From: Atherix ibis
Lineage: Eukaryota > Arthropoda > Insecta > Diptera > Athericidae
Assembly: GCA_958298945.1 (NCBI GenBank)
Contig: OY282610.1
Span: 20,484,233-20,548,232 of the forward strand
Direction of reading: 5' to 3'
DNA: 64,000 nucleotides
The translations under genes and the position numbers were made by a program. Under the pieces are notes generated by a model that was not told the origin of the DNA, did no database searches, and saw nothing but the letters and a program-made list of their open reading frames with translations. The stretch's first letter is position 1. Each line of letters begins with the position of its first letter. Below, one piece after another: positions 35,290 to 47,115 of the stretch.

Positions 35290-36050
35290 ATCAATCAAAG
35301 TTGTCCTATAGTTTTTCCTAGTCTTTAATCTCAATAATATCAAATCGAGTGGTTTAGTCCTTTATAACCTTCCGATTTATTTTTGACAATCAAAAATTGC
35401 GTGTTTAACAACAATTTTTTTTTATTTCGCTGACTACTTTCTTAATCCTAGGTCTCGGTGTAGATCGTTATCACATATATGGTTTATCACGGAGCATTGA
35501 CTATAATTATTAGTAGCTTATTTTGGAATATTTGTATTTGCCTCACAGTTTTTTTGCCGTTAGTCCAGATTGGTTTTAGTATCTATTATTTTATTATACG
35601 TTAACAGCTTTGACTTATGTCCCAACATCCGGTTCATTTGCCTATATATGATTTATAATTCCTTCTTTTTCGTTTTTACATGTTCCTTGCATCTTAGTTT
35701 GGCATTCAGCGTTATTCCTAAATTAGTTTTCCGTTGAAGTTTCTCTATAATTTTGTTTATGTTTAGACCCTTAGCTAAAAACACTGCCTCATCTGCCAAT
35801 GTGGCAATAGATACATTTTCCGCTTCCGGAATATCGCTGGTAGACAGCACGTATAGCATAGGTTGCAGAAAGCTTCCCTGTGGTACTCCCGCTTCTATTT
35901 CTCTCAAATCAGAATATTGATCCTCTTGCTGTATTGCAAATAATCTATCTGATAAGTATAGTATTAAAAGTTCGAAATACTGCTTTGGGAGCATTTTTCT
36001 TTTATAAATTGCCTTTTCTTTTACATCTGTTATACGTTAGACTCAAATAT
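35290..36050 (-). pseudogene. Jockey-like LINE reverse transcriptase, C-terminal half
   Basis: Minus strand, right to left: VPQGSFLQPMLYVLSTSDIP, then NVSIATLADEAVFLAKG where the usual FADD active site is LADE (second Asp to Glu), then INKIIEKLQRKTNLGITLNA (partly truncated). After a frameshift come motifs of the C-terminal tail (KTNLD, HRDLGLR, EIKKNC) around 35570-35400. It is inactive because of the changed active site and the breaks. It seems to be a different subfamily from the 22.9, 37 and 56-kb fragments. Confidence 0.78.
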
Positions 36051-36546
36051 TAAGTTCATATTTTTTCGAGTAACGATAATTAGAATGAATACGCATAATT
36101 TGTTTTTCGAATATTTCATTTGTAAAATTATTTCATCTACAAAAATAATATAACAAATAATTTGTAAATATAATAGAGACTATTCGAAGGGATAAAAAAA
36201 CAATACCCCCAATTGTATTTTCAAAATGGAGGCAATCATAAGAGACTGGATTAAACTATGATATTATCCATTTATTGGTTTAAAAAATAAAGTCCTGTCT
36301 TTTAAAACTTGTTAATATTTATTTCTTATTAAAAATATTTATTATTTAGATTAAAAGTTGCCATTTTTTTGTTTATATACAATAGAAAAATATGAAAATT
36401 ATTCAATCACGTGTCGTAATTTAAAGAAAGACATACGATTACCGTCAATTCTAAGTTCTATGACCGTATATATTGTAATAACCAAAATTTATTGCGCGAA
36501 AAGTTCGAGATTTGGTGATGTTAGATAGTCGACAAAATTGTGCGAC

Positions 36547-36641
36547 AAAAATGCGAATTTTTACATAATCTAAAAAAAAGATTTTTTTCGCAAATTGTGC
36601 GAAAAATCTTTTTTTTAGATTATGTAAAAATTCGCATTTTT
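36547..36641. repeat. Perfect 40-bp inverted repeat (hairpin)
   Basis: Arm 36547-36586 is exactly complementary to 36602-36641. The 15-nt loop itself contains cgca...tgcg, so the stem nearly continues. The arms start aaaaatgcgaatttttacat. With 40 uninterrupted pairs it is the longest hairpin seen in the window. Confidence 0.93.
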
Positions 36642-37039
36642 TTTTTGTTGACAAAAGTCATTTAAATTTACCTCAAAAGGATCAAGTCCTGCAAGAAGTC
36701 TTTGGTTGGTTAACCATTAAAAAATTACAATTTATTTTTTACATAATCGGTCTTATTTTTCAATAAAAGAAAATATTTAATTAAATCAAAAACTGACATT
36801 TAATTATATATTTTTAAATTTTACTTCTTATAGGGCAAATTGGATTATCCTATATAGGATCAATATTGAATCTTCGTTAATTTACTTTAAAAATAAAGCA
36901 ATTCCGTTAAGATTATTGCTCCCAAAAAAGAATTGTTTTTTATATACAATAATTTTCAATTAATAAATAAATTTTTGGATTAAACGGAAAGTAAACTGAT
37001 ATTTAAATTTTAAGCGAGTGTGGCACTCTGGCCTAGTTT

Positions 37040-37545
37040 GGAAGCCCAAAAAAATCCTTCGTCCCACTTATTTTCTCATTATCAAATCTTACCTTTCCGA
37101 AAACTATTTTTAATTAATTAAAAAAGCCGAATTTTCTGATATATTCCATATTCTTGACGGTGTGCCTCAGGGTAGCATTCTTGGTCCTCTTATATATAAT
37201 ATCTATACCAACAATATTCCTTCCAATGACAACACCTTAACAGATACATATGCTGATAACATTGTCATCCTGTTAGTCACCATTTACAAAACCATATTGA
37301 TCAAAATTGGTTCAGCAAGTAGAGAGTAAAAGTAAACAAGAAAAGAGTGTTCATATTACTTTTACTCTTTGGCAAAAACCATCCCTTTCCATATGGTACT
37401 TATTAATGGCTATTTTATTCCAGAAAAAAAATAGGTTCGTTACTTAGGTCTGTACATGGATATACTTTTGATAGGAAAATCTGCAATGAACTGAAACGAA
37501 TTGACGCTGAAGGCAACTACAAAATCTTTTAGATAAACGATCAAA
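37040..37545 (+). pseudogene. Jockey-like reverse transcriptase fragment, plus strand
   Basis: Reads ILDGVPQGSILGPLIYNIYT near 37150-37210 and TYADNIVILLVT near 37246-37280 (YADD with second Asp to Asn). Degraded C-terminal motifs follow (KVNKKRVFI; VRYLGLYMDI). It meets a minus-strand jockey fragment tail to tail at about 37550. Confidence 0.75.
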
Positions 37546-37554
37546 ACTAACATG

Positions 37555-38000
37555 TTAATGCCTCAAGAAATCTGTTGCCCAATTTCTTTTGAACCGGCGT
37601 TGGGTGTTTATGGGGAAAGTAACTTTTTATAACGAGAAATTTATTGTGATAGGCTATTTGGGAATACAACTTTTTATAACGAGAAACACATAAGTTATGT
37701 ACAATATTTAGGTCACGATGAATAACTTCGTTACGAATATAGAACGAGGCATCAATAATTTTTCGAAGTCCCAGATAGCATACCTTGTCTTTTAATGGAA
37801 TGATGTTGCCATTAAGGTATATTGAGATAAGGGAATCTTTGTAGAGGGTGAACGTAAAATGAACGATCTTCTGCTCGTTAAATTTTACTCTTCATCTCGT
37901 AAACCACTCTTAAAGATTCTTTTTATGGGATTGTAGGTTTCTGAAAGCACTTTTTAAAGATTATTTTATGTAAATGTTGGACAGGACTACGTTTTAAGTA
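37555..38000 (-). pseudogene. Jockey-like LINE fragment, second copy of the chimera
   Basis: Minus strand: FTLYKDSLISIYLNGNIIPL, KDKVCYLGLRKIIDASFYIR, NEVIHRDLNIVHNLCVSRYK, then SYFPHKHPTPVQKKLGNRFL. Nearly the same protein section and the same fusion to a Tc3-like transposase as at 22890-23310 on the plus strand. Confidence 0.82.
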
Positions 38001-38935
38001 ATCAATGCAAGAGGTCCAATTTGGAACAACTTTTTCGAGCATCGTGGCTGCTATCACAATAATAACACGTGTAATATTGTTTTTCAAGGCTGCAAGTAAC
38101 GCTGGTTTATCGATATAGACCAGTAACATCACGTAACCCCATTAAAAATAGTCTAGAGACGTCAAATCGCACGATTTAAGTGGTCAACTCATCAGTCCGA
38201 AACGTGAGATAACTTCCTCACTGAACTCATCTCTCAATATGTCTATTGTTTTACGTGCTGTGTGGCATGTGGCGCCATTTTGTTATAACCACATGTCGAT
38301 CAGATGCAGTTCTTGCATTTCGGTCCAAAAAAAGGGTTCGAAATCATCGAGCGATAGCGAGCGCAATTGACAGTAACGTTGCAGCCAGCGTCATCTTTAA
38401 AGAAATACGGACCTCTGATTCCACCAAACAGTGCAGTTTTCTTGGTGCAATGTCAGTTCTTGTTTTTAAAAAACCTAGAAAAATCAACTAGAAATTAGTT
38501 TCGTCGTTGAATGCAATTTTTTGTAAAAAAAAAAAAACCGATTTTCATCAATTTGTTCTAAGGCCCAATCACCGAAAATTAAACGCTTTAGCAGATCGTT
38601 CAACTTTAGTTCCTGCACGAACTGTATTTTATACACTTTCAGACCAAGATCCTTACGTAAAATCTTCCACATAGTCGAGTTACACAATCCCAATTCCTGT
38701 TAACGGTGACGGATGGAGAAATCGCGGTCTTCAACAACGCTCGACGCTACGTCGGAAATATTTTCCTCTGTACCCACAGGTTGGTGGTTTGATGTCAAAT
38801 AACGTAAAATTGCTGTAAAATGTTCTAACTATGACTTGAATCAGTGGGTCGATTATGATGACCATAAAATGGTCGAAGGGTGCAAAAAAACATAATTTTG
38901 ACAGAACACAAATTTTGATAATAAAATTCAATAAT
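37923..38935 (-). pseudogene. Tc3-like transposase remnant, copy B (most complete)
   Basis: Minus strand, from the right: ISDVASSVVEDRDFSIRHR (helix-turn-helix part), LGLCNSTMWKILRKDLGLKV then YKIQFVQELKLNDLLKRLIF, a section leading to the first catalytic block (now LHSTTKLIS, destroyed by frameshift), SAIKEIRTSD-type degenerate stretch, and HLIDMWL, a stop, QNGATCHTARKTIDIL, again with Asn in place of the second catalytic Asp. The C-terminal end LEKVVPNWTSCIDYLKRSPV then QHLHKIIFKK joins jockey sequence. Several stops and frameshifts mean it is not functional. Confidence 0.85.
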
Positions 38936-40344
38936 TTATAAGCGTTGTTCGAGTATTAGTCTTTTCATTATGAAAAATGACAATGCCTTAGATTAGAGAA
39001 TACCTGGATAGGCCCCTACCGTATATGTACACGCATTTTTGTGTCCAAATTATTACAAAGGGATATTGTTGTTAAAATTTTTTTATGTAAACATGACACC
39101 CACTGCCATCTAGTTGTCGTAATAGAAATTTATTGAATTGCAAAAGAATAATTTATATTCATTTTAATTCACTTATTGGAAACAAAAATGCAATTTAAAT
39201 ACAACGATATGCAAATTTTATTTTTTGTACAATCTTTTGATACGAAATGGAATTCTATTTTAGGTTTATTATTTATTCTGTAAATATGAATTAGAATATA
39301 TAGCGCCTCAATTTTGTAGACTCTCGGAGAGTTTGAAAACTTTAATTCTCCATGAAAGTGGAGACTTAAGAGCTATTCTTGTCATTTGTGAAGTTTTATT
39401 TTGACACATCGGAAAGTGCAATTAAAAGTGTTATTTTTTACATATTTACGAAAAAGTAGGTATTTTTATAAATAGTTATATTTTTGATAAAACTTAATAC
39501 GAAGTTTTTATTTCAGAAAATTAAATAATTTATTACAAATTGCTAGAAATTCGCCGAAAAGAGGAAACCGGCAATTTCTTTCTTTCGGTAAGTTCACATC
39601 TTCATTTTTACTAACCAAAATAACAAATATTTAGTTTGTGATGTGCCTAAATGGCTATTAGTGATTTATTTTATTCAAAAAGTGGTGAAAAAGTGAAAAG
39701 TTGGTTATTAAATAAATGTAAACAAATCCGATATTGACAGTTCAATGTTTACCAGAAAATAGTTCAGTGCCGGTGTACGTTAAGTGTGTTTAAGAAAGTT
39801 TAAGGTACCGAATTTTTCAGTCTATTTTTCATTGCTGTTTTCATTGTGTTAAAATAAATAAAGTATATTCTTCGGTAGGCTTATTATTTAAATAAATTTG
39901 TTTTGCTTACTCTATTAGACCATATTATAATGCATTTACTACATAATATTATTTTCTTTTTCTTTTTTAGAATATTAGTTATTAATTTTTTAAGTACATT
40001 AAATTGTTCATCTTGTAATTTAGTTTTTTTAAAGCATTTTTTAATTGTTTTCATATAATCAAATAACTTACAATTATATTTTTATATGCTCTTCCACTTT
40101 ATAATTCTGTTTTAATAAATAATATATAGTGAAATATCTAATAAATAAATAAATAATATTTTAAAATAGAATAATGTGTTTTATTATAAATTTCCAAAAC
40201 TAATTCCATCAAACAACAAAATTCGCAATATTAAAAAATATATTCGTTTACGCATAAATGACATCACATATGAAAATGGTTTTGAACGAACCGCTTCAAT
40301 CGCATACTGAAGTTTAAAATTGGCTCCCAATGATTTACGCCGTT
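38936..40344. other. AT-rich sequence with a possible untranslated first exon
   Basis: No protein motif was recognised. A good donor site (ttcg|gtaagt, at 39588) follows a slightly less AT-rich stretch from about 39380, and an initiator-like ttcagtg lies near 39762. These are compatible with a non-coding 5' exon on the plus strand, but no downstream coding exon could be identified. Confidence 0.3.
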
Positions 40345-40560
40345 TCTATTGTATTGCATGTGTGTGCATTCTACGAATGTATTGCCAACAAAATTTGGAC
40401 AAAATTTTTGTGTAGAGGCCTATCCAGTTCTTCTTTAATCTAAGGACAATGCTAACTGACCAATTTTGACTTTGACATATGTCAGGTGTCATGCGTGATC
40501 TGTCAAAAACAAAAATATGAAAAACCATGCAGCAAAAAATTCAACCAGCTGTGTAAATAT
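40345..40560 (-). pseudogene. Tc3-like element 5' leader fragment
   Basis: On the minus strand it contains a tttgacagatcacgcatgac sequence, followed by acatatgtcaaagtcaaaa, matching the leader of copy A at 22225-22270. The transposase itself is missing. A reverse-transcriptase scrap (GSILGPL on the minus strand) adjoins at 40569-40592. Confidence 0.6.
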
Positions 40561-40599
40561 TGTACAGAAGTGGACCAAGAATACTACCTTCGGAATGGT

Positions 40600-42450
40600 G
40601 TGTATTAACTGTTAGTTGAAAACAACATTTGAAGGGATATGATTTTAAAATAAGGAACCTCTTGAATTTAAATAAAATTCAAAGAAATATGATTTTGTTA
40701 AACAGGTGAACATGAATTTTGGCAAATTTCTTAATTATATTTTAAAATTACTATACTAAATTTTATAATTATTTCTTTATTAATTTATATGTACTATACA
40801 ATAGTATAAAAATTAAAAGAACTATTTCAGAAGAAACAAACCAAAAAGCATGCTGAGTTAAAAAATATTTCCATGACATTAAACTTGTACACCTAAGTTC
40901 ATTGTTTGATGTTTTTCTTTTGTCTAATGCACATTACCTTGTTTTAAGTTAATTTCCGGTTAATTATTGTTCATTTAATTTGGTTTTTGTTTGTTTTTTT
41001 TTTTGCTTTCCTAAGTAAATAAAATTATTAGAAACCTTTATGAGCAACAAAAAATTTATATACTACACGAATTCATATCGAAATTTTTGTTTAAATATTT
41101 AAATTATATAAGAACTGATAATTACCATTAAATTAAATACGCATAAAAATTTTCAAGAAAATTATACTAGACAGAAAAAGAGAATTTATAATATAAATTA
41201 CAGTTGAAATTAATGCATTTTTTTTTACCCAACCGTGACTTTTTTTTCAATTTTATTTAATTTTTTCGTTTTTTTTTTGATAATTTTTGAGATTCAACTT
41301 AACCAATTTAAAGACTGACCTTCTCTTCAAATATATTCTAATTATAATTGCTTTTTTTTTACTTTTTGTTTATTATATGTGTTGATTTTTTGTTAATATT
41401 ATTATTTCTTTGAATGGTTAGGTCTGAAAATTATGAGAAATATATTTTCATGCAAATTAATTGATATTAATGCTTGTGTTCAAGTCTAGGAGGAGACTTT
41501 TTATGCCTGTGCGAACGACGATCAAACGACAACGAATTTGAAAAATATTCCAAGCATTTCTCCCTTTGCAAATGATGACAATTATGGCTGCCATCTAGTA
41601 GTGTTGTGTGCAAACTGTGCACGCAATAAAATTTTTTTGTGTTGCATGTACAATATATAAAAAAAATAATAAATGAAAATCTGACGATGGAAATTTTTAT
41701 TGCATAATTTCTTATTAAAACAGTCATTAAAATATTTAAATTGCCAACAAAACAAATAAAAAATTATAGTCTTATTTATGTACTAATCAAGTCGAATGTA
41801 TTAGTAGGAAAAATATAAAAAAAATGCAATACAAAAAATTTGAATAATAATTAATAAAGAATATTTTAACAATTCTACAATAAAAAATTCCAAAAATCAA
41901 CAAAAAAATTCCATAAAGTCATTCCATCTAATCATAGACAAATTATAATTTATGCTCGTTTATCTAATTTGAATTTCTACACTTGAAAAATTCTCACCAT
42001 TTGGAAATTATACAATATATATTTTTTTTTCTTCATAAAATTAATGGCAATTTTTCATACATTTTCCAAATCAGAAATTTTATTATTTAAAACCAATTTG
42101 GAACGTATTTTTATTTAATCATTTTTATTATACTTTTTTTTTTAACTTATTATTTAGTTGATATTATTTAAAATATTGTTACTTAAAATATTGCTAAAAC
42201 AAAAAATTTCTCCTTTTATTACAATAGTTTTATAAGAAAATTATGAATTTTGGTTGAGCCAGTTTTTGATGTATTTTTATTTTTTTTAAAAATTTAATAG
42301 AAAATTTGTATTTTGAAATTTTTAAAAGTATTTTTAAATTTTCTATTTTAACTTTTGTGAGAATTTTTTTTTTTTTAGAAAAAGTTTTAAGGGTGTTTGT
42401 GGTTTTTTTTCTATTTCTTTTTATTGATATCTATAATTACTTACAGATCG
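40600..42450. other. AT-rich stretch, nothing recognised
   Basis: Poly(A/T)-rich sequence. Open frames such as 41467-41727 (minus) have no motif and no splice context. Confidence 0.45.
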
Positions 42451-42459
42451 ATAATCGTG

Positions 42460-42800
42460 TTTCACACATAAAAGGAGCATTTAGAATTTTTCGAAGGATT
42501 CGGGATTGTAAGGTTCGGGTTGATAGGGATTTGGAATGCTTAGTTGAACCCTAAAGTTCGAGTCTGTATGTCCAAGTTGGTTTGTCAGTATCGTATTGTG
42601 TAGTAATAGTTTCAATTAAGTTCACTTCTTTCAGTTTTCGTGTCAGAGTTCCAGGTTAACCGTTTGTCGAATATGAGTCAAAGGTTACGTTTAGGGTTAT
42701 ATCAGGGATCTGTTCTCGCCAGAGTGTGAAAGTAACATGAGCAGATTTTTGCCCATTCACACCCCCCCTCCTCACCTTTTCAACCAGGTTTCTAAGGTGT
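42460..42800 (-). pseudogene. Jockey-like LINE C-terminal fragment
   Basis: Minus strand reads PTWTYRLEL, a stop, GSTKHSKSLSTRTLQSRILR then KILNAPF, the conserved 'PxWTYGIQLWGSTK' block of jockey-clade elements. To the right, a short KSAHVTFTL section (about 42720-42755) follows. The intervening part is degraded. Confidence 0.72.
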
Positions 42801-42876
42801 GAATGTGGTTCTGTAGGATATTGATGGCTACAGAAGGATATTTAAGATGTTTAAGAAAAACTGTATCATTAACATA

Positions 42877-43645
42877 CGAGGTCAAAAAGTATCGCGAATT
42901 TTGTGTTTTTTCAAAAAATATTTATTTATTCATTAATATCTATGTTGTCCCCTTCAAAGTTATCCCCACCAGATATTATACACTTGTGCCAACGTTTATT
43001 CCAATCATCGAAGCACTTCAAAAAATCATTTTTTTGTAATCTTGTTCAGCTGCTCCTTCGATGCTGTCTTTATCTCGTCAATCGTAGCGTAGCGTCGTCC
43101 TTTCATGGGGCTCTTCAGTTTCGGCTACAAGAAAAAGTCACATGGGGCTCAGGTCAGTTTCGGGGACCACATCTTGAATATACGGTGGCTGCGGCATTAT
43201 TAGTGTGTTGTTTTTGGCCAAAAATGGCAAAAGCCAATTTTTGCTCTTCCACAAATCCGGGCGTTCCTGGCGGATTGCTTCGCGCAACTTGAGCATTACT
43301 TGTAGGTAATATTCCTTATTGACCGTTCTACCCTATGGCAAGAACTCTTGGTAGCTTCCATTGTAATAATTGAGCTTTGGTTTCCACGTTCTAACCATAA
43401 ACCCATGATTATGACCCTCTGGAACAAATTTGGTTCGTCGCGGACAGAGTCCAACAGCTCTTTAGCAATGTTAATGCGATGCTGTTTTTGGTCGAAATTG
43501 AGCAAAAATCGAAGACGAGCCAAAACACGTACAAGCAAAGCGGCTATCAGAAAATTACCTCAACACTCAAAATGGCCGAACTTGTCGGTATAAGTGAAAG
43601 ATATGAGTACCAATATAACGCCACAAAAAATCGAAAATCGAATAT
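42877..43645 (-). mobile_element. Mariner element copy 3
   Basis: Minus-strand member of the 12.3-kb family. Its 3' terminal repeat starts at 42877 next to TA, with tgttc missing from cgaggtctgttcaaaaag. Reading leftwards the remains include FDQKQHRINIAKELLDSVRD (43500-43440), GLWLE, and EYYLQVMLKLREAIRQ (about 43320-43275). The first catalytic block has been altered, and the second and third are poorly preserved. The N-terminal DNA-binding domains are absent, as in copies 1 and 2. Confidence 0.82.
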
Positions 43646-43679
43646 ACTTCGTATTTCTTTGTAACAGTAATATCATAGG

Positions 43680-43725
43680 TGTGATATCACGAATTTTGAA
43701 TTTCCGCGGGTACGTAACCCTCGGC
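43680..43725 (+). mobile_element. Inverted mariner 5' end scrap
   Basis: atcacgaattttgaatttcc and cgcgggtacgtaac match the 5' end of the 52.7-kb mariner in plus orientation, facing the minus-strand copy 3 across about 35 bp of unrelated sequence. Confidence 0.65.
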
Positions 43726-44640
43726 GGAGATAGGATACATGTCAGAATAATCAATATTTTCAGCTGCCTAAAAATATCGGTCTGACAGATAGGATTTTAG
43801 GAGGGTAGGACTCGCTGCAACTTCCAAAACAATCCAGCATGCTACACATATGCACAGACGAAAAAGCTATTTTATTTTTACTGGAAAATTAAGAGAATTT
43901 TTATAACTATTTTTTTCCATATTCGTTTAGGGTGTCAATTTTTATTTAAATAAAAATGAAGAAATTTGAACTTTTTTTTAGTTTTTATTTATATTATTTT
44001 AGTTTATTTGGTTGGTTGGCATCATTATATTTATAATAATTATTTTAGTTATTGTAATTTTTTTTTAAATTTCGAAAATTTGCTGTACTTTTTTCTTTTC
44101 CAATTAATATTGTATATACTAAAAAAAAAACTCAGAAAAAATTTATGTAAATCTTTGAAAACTCAAAGAAAATCTTTGTGAAACGTTTTTTTCTTTTCCA
44201 ATTAACAGAATTTGAATTATAAAAATTCTTTTATAGAATATGTGTTCTTTTTCTTTTTTTAGTTAATGAAAACTTTTTTAGTCAAAAAATATTGAAATTG
44301 AATAAATAAAAATAGATATAAAAGAAAAGTAAAAAGGAAAAAAGATAGAAATTAAGAAAATAATCTGAAAATTACTTCTATGTTAAGTGGTAGTCATGGT
44401 CATTTTGATTGCCTGCATCTATTCAAAATGATTTAATATGATGAGTATCTAAGCTGAATGAGGAACAAATCCGCAGCCTTGGAATAAAACAGAAAAACTA
44501 TCTTCATGTCATCTGAAAGTCTAGCGCACACATCCAACAAACAGTGATCATATGTAAAAATTTCAAGATGACCTCAATTTATCTATAAACTTAATCATCA
44601 TCATCATCATCATCATCATTATTTTTATTGTTATTATTAA

Positions 44641-44689
<49 letters not shown>

Positions 44690-45825
44690 ATTACCATCAT
44701 CATCAACTGTGGTATGCTTGTACCTTAACGATGGACCAACTGTGGTGCCATTTCAGTAGTTGTAAACTATTACTAATTTTAGTTTCACCCAGAAAAAATA
44801 GTTTAAATTTAAGTAGAAATCGCAGAAAAAAAAACAACATATTAATAGCATAAAATCTTCTAAATGTCATCCTCTGATGGTATAGTACAGATTATTGTGT
44901 GGTAATTAATATTGCAAATATAGCTACAGTGAAACCACAATCAAAATATTATCTTAATAGTAGTTAAAATTAACTAGCAAATAAATATAAATAGTTCACA
45001 GCAATAGTAATAATGATAAATGGAAGAAGAAAATTATCTGTAAATAGTAAATTTTCATGGTAATATTCGTAAATATGGCAATAATGAAATTATGGTTGCG
45101 TGCGTGTTCTCACTTTAGAGCATTAAACATGAGAAAAAACTAATTTTAACAACAATAAAAAAATTTTTACTCAACAAAACAATTTCACTTAACATAATAA
45201 AAAAAAAACGCAACTTAATTAGTTTTGAGTATTCAACAAACTAACAAAAAATGGACATATTGGTTTTATTTTCGAATTTCGATATATTCCATATTATACC
45301 ATATATAAATTATTTCTTTGAAATAAATGAAATTATTTTCAAAAAGACCGCCAGCCCTATTTATTAGTAATCCCTTAAAATTGGACCATTTACTTTAGTT
45401 ATAGAACAAAATAGTACTGGGAATCCCCGCGAGAAGTAAACCAAAATGGCGCACATCTTATTTATTTAATAAAAAACAACTAAAATAAACTGAAATTGAA
45501 AATCAAAATTGCTACATTCGTTTGGACACCAAAATAATAATTTAAGATTTATATAAGATTTAATGGATTATTGCACGCGATACTGCGTAATGCAAATGTA
45601 CAACATTTGACCTCTGAAGGTCTCTTTTGAGCAGTAACAAAAAACGCCAATTTGCGAAAATTCAAATAAAATATGATATTTGTTGGTTAAAACAAAAGTG
45701 CCACCATTTTAGTTATAATTTTTTTTTTTTGCTATTAAGTTGGCTGAATTGGAATACTTTTGAACGTTATGAAAAATTATATAATTTAGCTGGTGGAGGG
45801 CTTTTTTTTTATATATAAGTTTAGA
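43726..45825. other. AT-rich stretch with a trinucleotide microsatellite
   Basis: Nothing gene-like was recognised apart from the simple repeat at 44593-44707. It separates mariner copy 3 from the R1-like LINE. Confidence 0.45.
44593..44707. repeat. ATC/ATT trinucleotide microsatellite
   Basis: About eight ATC units, an imperfect bridge, then roughly 17 ATT units, then a few ATC again. A compound trinucleotide repeat. Confidence 0.9.
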
Positions 45826-46045
45826 TTAATGCGGTACAGGGGGAAACCTTCAAAAGGTACTCGCCTGGAAGACCTTCTACCTGCCAGGCGAGTTATGCGG
45901 GATTTTTACTTCCCTAAAACCTACCTGTACCTCTACCCTTGCTCCCGGAACGATGGTTCCCCGGCGGTACTCTTTGTAAATACTACTTCGCCGGGGCGTT
46001 CTTATTTGATATAACTACTGTCCCGATATTATGACGCCTCGCGGC
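45826..46045 (-). mobile_element. 3' tail of the R1-like LINE with stem-loop
   Basis: The stretch lies directly 3' of the LINE open frame on the minus strand and is visibly GC-richer than the AT-rich DNA to its left, so it likely belongs to the element. It contains an exact 10-bp inverted repeat (actcgcctgg at 45859-45868, ccaggcgagt at 45884-45893) with a 15-nt loop. Confidence 0.6.
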
Positions 46046-47115
46046 CTATTCTTCGTACGTGGTCCGAAGATCCTTGATTAAAGATTCCGCGTACTCTGCA
46101 ACTCTGTTCCAAGCCGATTGGCTCTTCAGCATGCACTCCACTATGTTTTCTGGACTTATGGAACGGTCCAGATTTTTCTCCACATCTGCCCGTGTCCCCT
46201 CGTAAAACGGGCATGGGAAGAATACGTGTTCTGCATCTTCGATCACATCGCGGCAGTGATGACAGTTTGGGGAGTCAGTTCTCTTGAATCTGTGCAAGTA
46301 TGCCCGAAAGCATCCATGCCCAGTCAAGAGTTGGGTGATGTAATACCCGACTTCCCCGTGCACGCGAGTGACCCATTTGTCCCATCTCTCTTGCCAGAGG
46401 CGAAGACTCCCCGGTCTCTCCTCTTCACAGAGGACCTTTTTCCTTCTTCCTACGGTGTTGGTGTTCACGCTCTCCTGCCAGGATGTCGATGGGTGGGCAT
46501 GATGTCACGACGTTGACCGCATCGTATGATACCGTTCGGTATGCTGACGCTACTCTGATCGCTGACAGCCGCTAGACTGATGACATTGTCTTGCGGTATG
46601 TTGTTAACTCTAGCGATTTCGCCCACACTAGTGCTCCGTATAGCAGAACGGAGGTAACTACAGTTGCCAGTAGTCGCCTTCGGATTTGCCTGTGGGCTCC
46701 GATATTTGGCATTACCCTTGAAATCGCGCCCTGTACTGCTGATGCCTTTCTGCTGATGCTGGAGATGTGCTCCTTGTAGTTGAGTCTGGCATCCAAGACC
46801 ACTCCTAGATACCGGATGTAGGGTAGCGACTGGATGTCGTGGTGGCCTACTCTTATGGTGATGGTCTCCATTTTCTTCCGGCTACTCACAAGGAGTGCCT
46901 CGGTCTTATTTTCCGCCAAAGACAGGTCTGCCGATGTCATCCACTGTCTTATCCTCCGGATGGTGGTGGAGAATGCGGCTTCCAGTTCCTCCAGGTGTTT
47001 GGCTACAAGGACTACCGCTACGTCGTCCGCGAAAGCCACGAGTGTTATGTTCGGCGGTAATTGCAGATGGAGTAGGCCGTCGTACATGACGTTCCACAAG
47101 AGTGGCCTCAGGACA
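46046..47115 (-). pseudogene. R1-like non-LTR retrotransposon, reverse transcriptase to C-terminal zinc knuckle
   Basis: Minus strand. From the right: GPVLRPLLWNVMYDGLLHLQ, LVAFADDVAVVLVAKHLEEL with the FADD active site intact, LSLAENKTEALLVSSRKK, IRYLGVVLDARLNYKEHI and TSVLLYGALVWAKSLE, ending at an in-frame TAG near 46572. The same frame continues after the stop as RLSAIRVASAYRTVSYDAVN and CPPIDILAGE. A frameshift near 46445 leads into the last part, which runs from KVLCEEERPGSLRLWQERWD to HGCFRAYLHRFKR and the zinc-finger-like CHHCRDVIEDAEHVFFPCPF, ending at 46046. The RT and CCHC tail fit the R1/Waldo group of insect LINEs. The 5' part, including endonuclease and RT fingers, is missing. 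Confidence 0.88.

Noticed and set aside
42903..43593. Plus-strand open frames in the 43-kb region
   Set aside because: Antisense to the minus-strand mariner copy 3.
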